Positions 6,426 to 8,234 of a DNA stretch of 8,234 bases are shown one piece after another. The notes beneath the pieces are model-generated. The model saw only the letters and a list, made by a program, of their open reading frames with translations. It did no database searches and had not been told where the DNA came from. This DNA comes from CBDVBL01 sp965555375 (GTDB lineage Bacteria > Zixibacteria > MSB-5A5 > UBA10806): the NCBI GenBank assembly GCA_965555375.1, contig CBEWDL010000145.1, positions 1 through 8,234 of the forward strand. Direction: 5' to 3'. The position numbers and the translations under genes were made by a program. Within the stretch, counting starts at the first letter, position 1, and every line of letters begins with the position of its first letter.

Positions 6426-7937
6426 TCACGGCTGGGTGCCGCTGTGACATTCGTAACAACCGATCTCCTGCCAGGCGCCGTCTATATCGATGGGGTGCTT
6501 GAATTCTAAACCCTCCTGCGAGACGGAAACCTCAAATGACTCGCCGGCTCCCTGGGACATGATTATATGGCAGGCTCTGCAATCGTGAGTGATCGTTATT
6601 CCATCCTCGCTCTTGTGGTTGCCCAGATGACAGCGCATACAGCCCTTATCGTAAAAGTGACCGATATTATCCAGATAGTGAGACCAGTTGGCCTTCATTT
6701 CCGGGAAGATATTTTTGGAGAAAGCTTCCTGCGTTGATACTATGGATGCATCTATCGTCACCCGATTATCTCCATAGAATTCAGGATACTTGATTCTGTA
6801 ATAATCGGTGATATAATTGGCAATGCCGGTTATGGCCTCCTCTTTACTCGAATATTCCCTGGATAAAGCCTCGACGGCAATCCTTTTGACTTCAGGAATG
6901 GTTGAGTTGATCTGGCCGGTCAGGATCGCCTTGTCGATGGCGTGATCCGGAGAATAGAAAATGTGGCTGGGCCGGTTGTGGCAATCCATACAGTCCATTA
7001 TCCTCGGTGATGCTGCGTCAATCTCCTCGGGCGTCAGAGGATCCGTTTCGTCCTGGTATACCGTAATCCGGCCGGTCTCCTGGTCGATGATCCTGACCCA
7101 GGGAATATCCTGCCGCCTTTCGTCGCGGGCGATATACTCCACCTTGACCCCGATATTCATATGCCAGTGAATCCCGGAGGTCTGCCCGGTTTTGGGATCG
7201 CCGCCGCCGGTCTTGATGAGCAGGTTTATGGGCCAGTGAGTATTCTCATCGTCATAAATATAATGGTTAAGCTGTTTCTGCTGGGCGCCGAAAAACTGCT
7301 CGGGCCAGTGGCATTGCTCGCACGTCTCCTGAGCAGGCCGCAGGTTCTCAATGGGGGTCGGAATCGGCCGGGGATAAATGTTGGCTGTGACCGCATAGAC
7401 CTGGTAAGCTCCCGATAACTTCGATTTGGTGTACCACCCCGCTCCCGTGCCGACATGGCAGGCAGTACAGGCCACCCTGGCGTGGGGAGAGCCTTGATGG
7501 GCGATATACTCCGGGGCCATGACCGAATGGCACAGCTTCCCGCAGAAATCAACCGATTCGGTATAATGGTATGCCTGGTAGGTGACAATCGCACCAACCA
7601 ACGCAAAAATAGCCGTGACGAAAACGAAAAAGAAGGTGGCGTGTCGATGGCTGCGTTTGTTGAAGTCAATATAGGGCCATCTCTTATATGGTAGTTCTCC
7701 GCTTTTCTGCCATCGACGCCAGCTACGAAACATTCCGATCGGGATAATAACCAGCCCAACAATAAATATGGGCGGCAGTACCATGTAGACATATATCCCG
7801 ATATACGGATTATCAATACCCGCAAATATATTTAACCCCAGTAAAAAAAGTATCAGAAGACCCGTGACTGAGGCTATGATAGCCCCTATGTAGCTTATCC
7901 AGTTATTGAACACCCTGATTATTGTCGGTCTTTCCAT
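6426..7937 (-). CDS. Heptaheme NapC/NirT-type inner-membrane cytochrome c, ImcH-like
   Basis: A 503-residue membrane cytochrome. Three hydrophobic segments lie at about 14-38, 46-70 and 101-122, and the heme region follows on the periplasmic side. Seven heme-attachment motifs are seen: an atypical CGKLCH (132-137, three residues between the cysteines), then CTACH (157), CEQCH (206), CMDCH (316), CMRCH (433), CRACH (453) and CYECH (494). The sequence PRPIPTPIENLRPAQETCEQ (189-208) is characteristic of NapC/NirT-like cytochromes found in Geobacter and relatives. Three membrane helices plus seven hemes match ImcH, which oxidises menaquinol and passes electrons toward extracellular metal acceptors; that role is inferred here. 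The ATG at 7937 is the first possible start after an in-frame TAG. The nearest Shine-Dalgarno-like AAGGAG lies about 16 bases away, unusually far. No outer-membrane conduit genes are in the window, so the electron acceptor is unknown. Confidence 0.88.
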   Translation of the reverse strand: MERPTIIRVFNNWISYIGAIIASVTGLLILFLLGLNIFAGIDNPYIGIYVYMVLPPIFIVGLVIIPIGMFRSWRRWQKSGELPYKRWPYIDFNKRSHRHATFFFVFVTAIFALVGAIVTYQAYHYTESVDFCGKLCHSVMAPEYIAHQGSPHARVACTACHVGTGAGWYTKSKLSGAYQVYAVTANIYPRPIPTPIENLRPAQETCEQCHWPEQFFGAQQKQLNHYIYDDENTHWPINLLIKTGGGDPKTGQTSGIHWHMNIGVKVEYIARDERRQDIPWVRIIDQETGRITVYQDETDPLTPEEIDAASPRIMDCMDCHNRPSHIFYSPDHAIDKAILTGQINSTIPEVKRIAVEALSREYSSKEEAITGIANYITDYYRIKYPEFYGDNRVTIDASIVSTQEAFSKNIFPEMKANWSHYLDNIGHFYDKGCMRCHLGNHKSEDGITITHDCRACHIIMSQGAGESFEVSVSQEGLEFKHPIDIDGAWQEIGCYECHSGTQP

Positions 7938-7976
7938 GATTATCTATCCGGATCTCCTTTCGGATCAATCATTCAT
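7938..7976 (-). promoter_or_regulatory. Cytochrome gene leader with mini-ORF and small hairpin
   Basis: On the minus strand, a 10-codon reading frame (ATG at 7972, reading MIDPKGDPDR, TAA ending at 7940) stops two bases before the cytochrome ATG. The purine-rich AAAGGAGA lies inside it, in the loop of a possible 5-bp hairpin, ATCCG (7965-7961) with CGGAT (7950-7946). Pairing of this stem would bring the distant Shine-Dalgarno closer to the ATG. Both the mini-ORF and the hairpin are short enough to arise by chance. Confidence 0.25.
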
Positions 7977-8081
7977 TTTCTCGTTTCAGCTTTCCTGACA
8001 CTTTTATGAGCCAATTAGTTAATAAAGTTCGCCTTTGATGGCAAGCACTTTTATTACGATTTAATACCGGCATCCGTGGAG

Positions 8082-8110
8082 TTGACAAAGCTCTAAATCG
8101 GGTTTATCTT
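8082..8110 (+). promoter_or_regulatory. Sigma-70-type promoter for the ferritin-like gene
   Basis: A consensus -35 TTGACA (8082-8087) and a -10 TATCTT (8105-8110, four of six consensus positions) are separated by exactly 17 bases. Transcription would start near 8117, giving a leader of about 42 bases before the ATG at 8159. It sits in the divergent intergenic region 7938-8158. No equally good promoter was found there for the minus-strand cytochrome gene. Confidence 0.65.
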
Positions 8111-8158
8111 GTCGTTCGGTGAAAGATAGATTAGCTCTAAAACGCAAGGGAGCGACGG

Positions 8159-8234
8159 ATGAAAGAATCGACTCAACAGTCTCTGGATACCCTCTCAAAA
8201 GGTATTAATGCCGAATTGGCGGCTTATGTTTTCT
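8159..8234 (+). CDS. Ferritin-like / rubrerythrin-family protein, 5' part only
   Basis: The first 25 codons read MKESTQQSLDTLSKGINAEL followed by AAYVF, and the frame runs off the window. The pattern LxxGIxAELAAYVF matches the first helix of ferritin-like di-iron proteins (rubrerythrin and relatives), in which the glutamate is usually an iron ligand. Such proteins handle iron or detoxify peroxide, often in anaerobes. A strong Shine-Dalgarno AAGGGAG (8146-8152) lies six bases before the ATG, and a good promoter lies 49 bases upstream of it. The gene is divergent from the cytochrome gene. With only 25 residues visible the family call is tentative. Confidence 0.6.
   Translation, partial: MKESTQQSLDTLSKGINAELAAYVF

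Noticed and set aside
7226..7825. A 199-codon minus-strand frame overlapping the cytochrome gene
   Set aside because: It is a frame-shifted reading of the cytochrome gene without heme motifs or other domain signals; the cytochrome frame explains the sequence.

Overview
The window looks like chromosome from an uncultured, probably anaerobic or metal-respiring bacterium of moderate GC content. The respiratory gene is a heptaheme membrane cytochrome of the NapC/NirT type resembling Geobacter ImcH, and a ferritin/rubrerythrin-like gene starts beside it. Start codons include TTG, Shine-Dalgarno sites are clear, and one promoter fits the sigma-70 pattern. The phylum cannot be fixed from the sequence alone. 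A lineage such as Zixibacteria is a guess only.

Layout, left to right. (1) Bases 3-974 hold the 3' part of a flotillin gene. (2) Bases 1024-2176 hold a more A+T-rich three-gene cassette: a tail-anchored TIR-domain protein, a small antitoxin-like protein and a VapC-type PIN toxin. The stop and start codons overlap at both junctions, so the three are probably co-translated. (3) Bases 2251-4581 encode a 776-residue protein joining a complete class I aspartate-type aminotransferase to a C-terminal P-loop domain that resembles ATP-dependent PEP carboxykinase. The C-terminal domain lacks several PEPCK catalytic residues and carries a cysteine cluster. This is the most unusual gene in the window. 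(4) Bases 4661-5869 encode RmuC, with a membrane anchor, a coiled coil and a nuclease-like domain. (5) Bases 5870-5993 are a short convergent intergenic stretch with a GC hairpin and an AT-only palindrome. (6) On the minus strand are a small TPR protein (5994-6362), which seems to lack its beginning, and upstream of it the heptaheme cytochrome (6426-7937). (7) A 221-base divergent intergenic region carries a good plus-strand promoter in front of the first 25 codons of a ferritin-like protein that runs off the window.

The flotillin and TIR proteins may both act at the membrane, and the TIR gene is physically coupled to a toxin-antitoxin pair, so this segment is a candidate stress or phage-defence locus. 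The cytochrome would pass electrons from membrane quinol to periplasmic carriers. No tRNA, rRNA, CRISPR array, insertion sequence or attachment site was seen.
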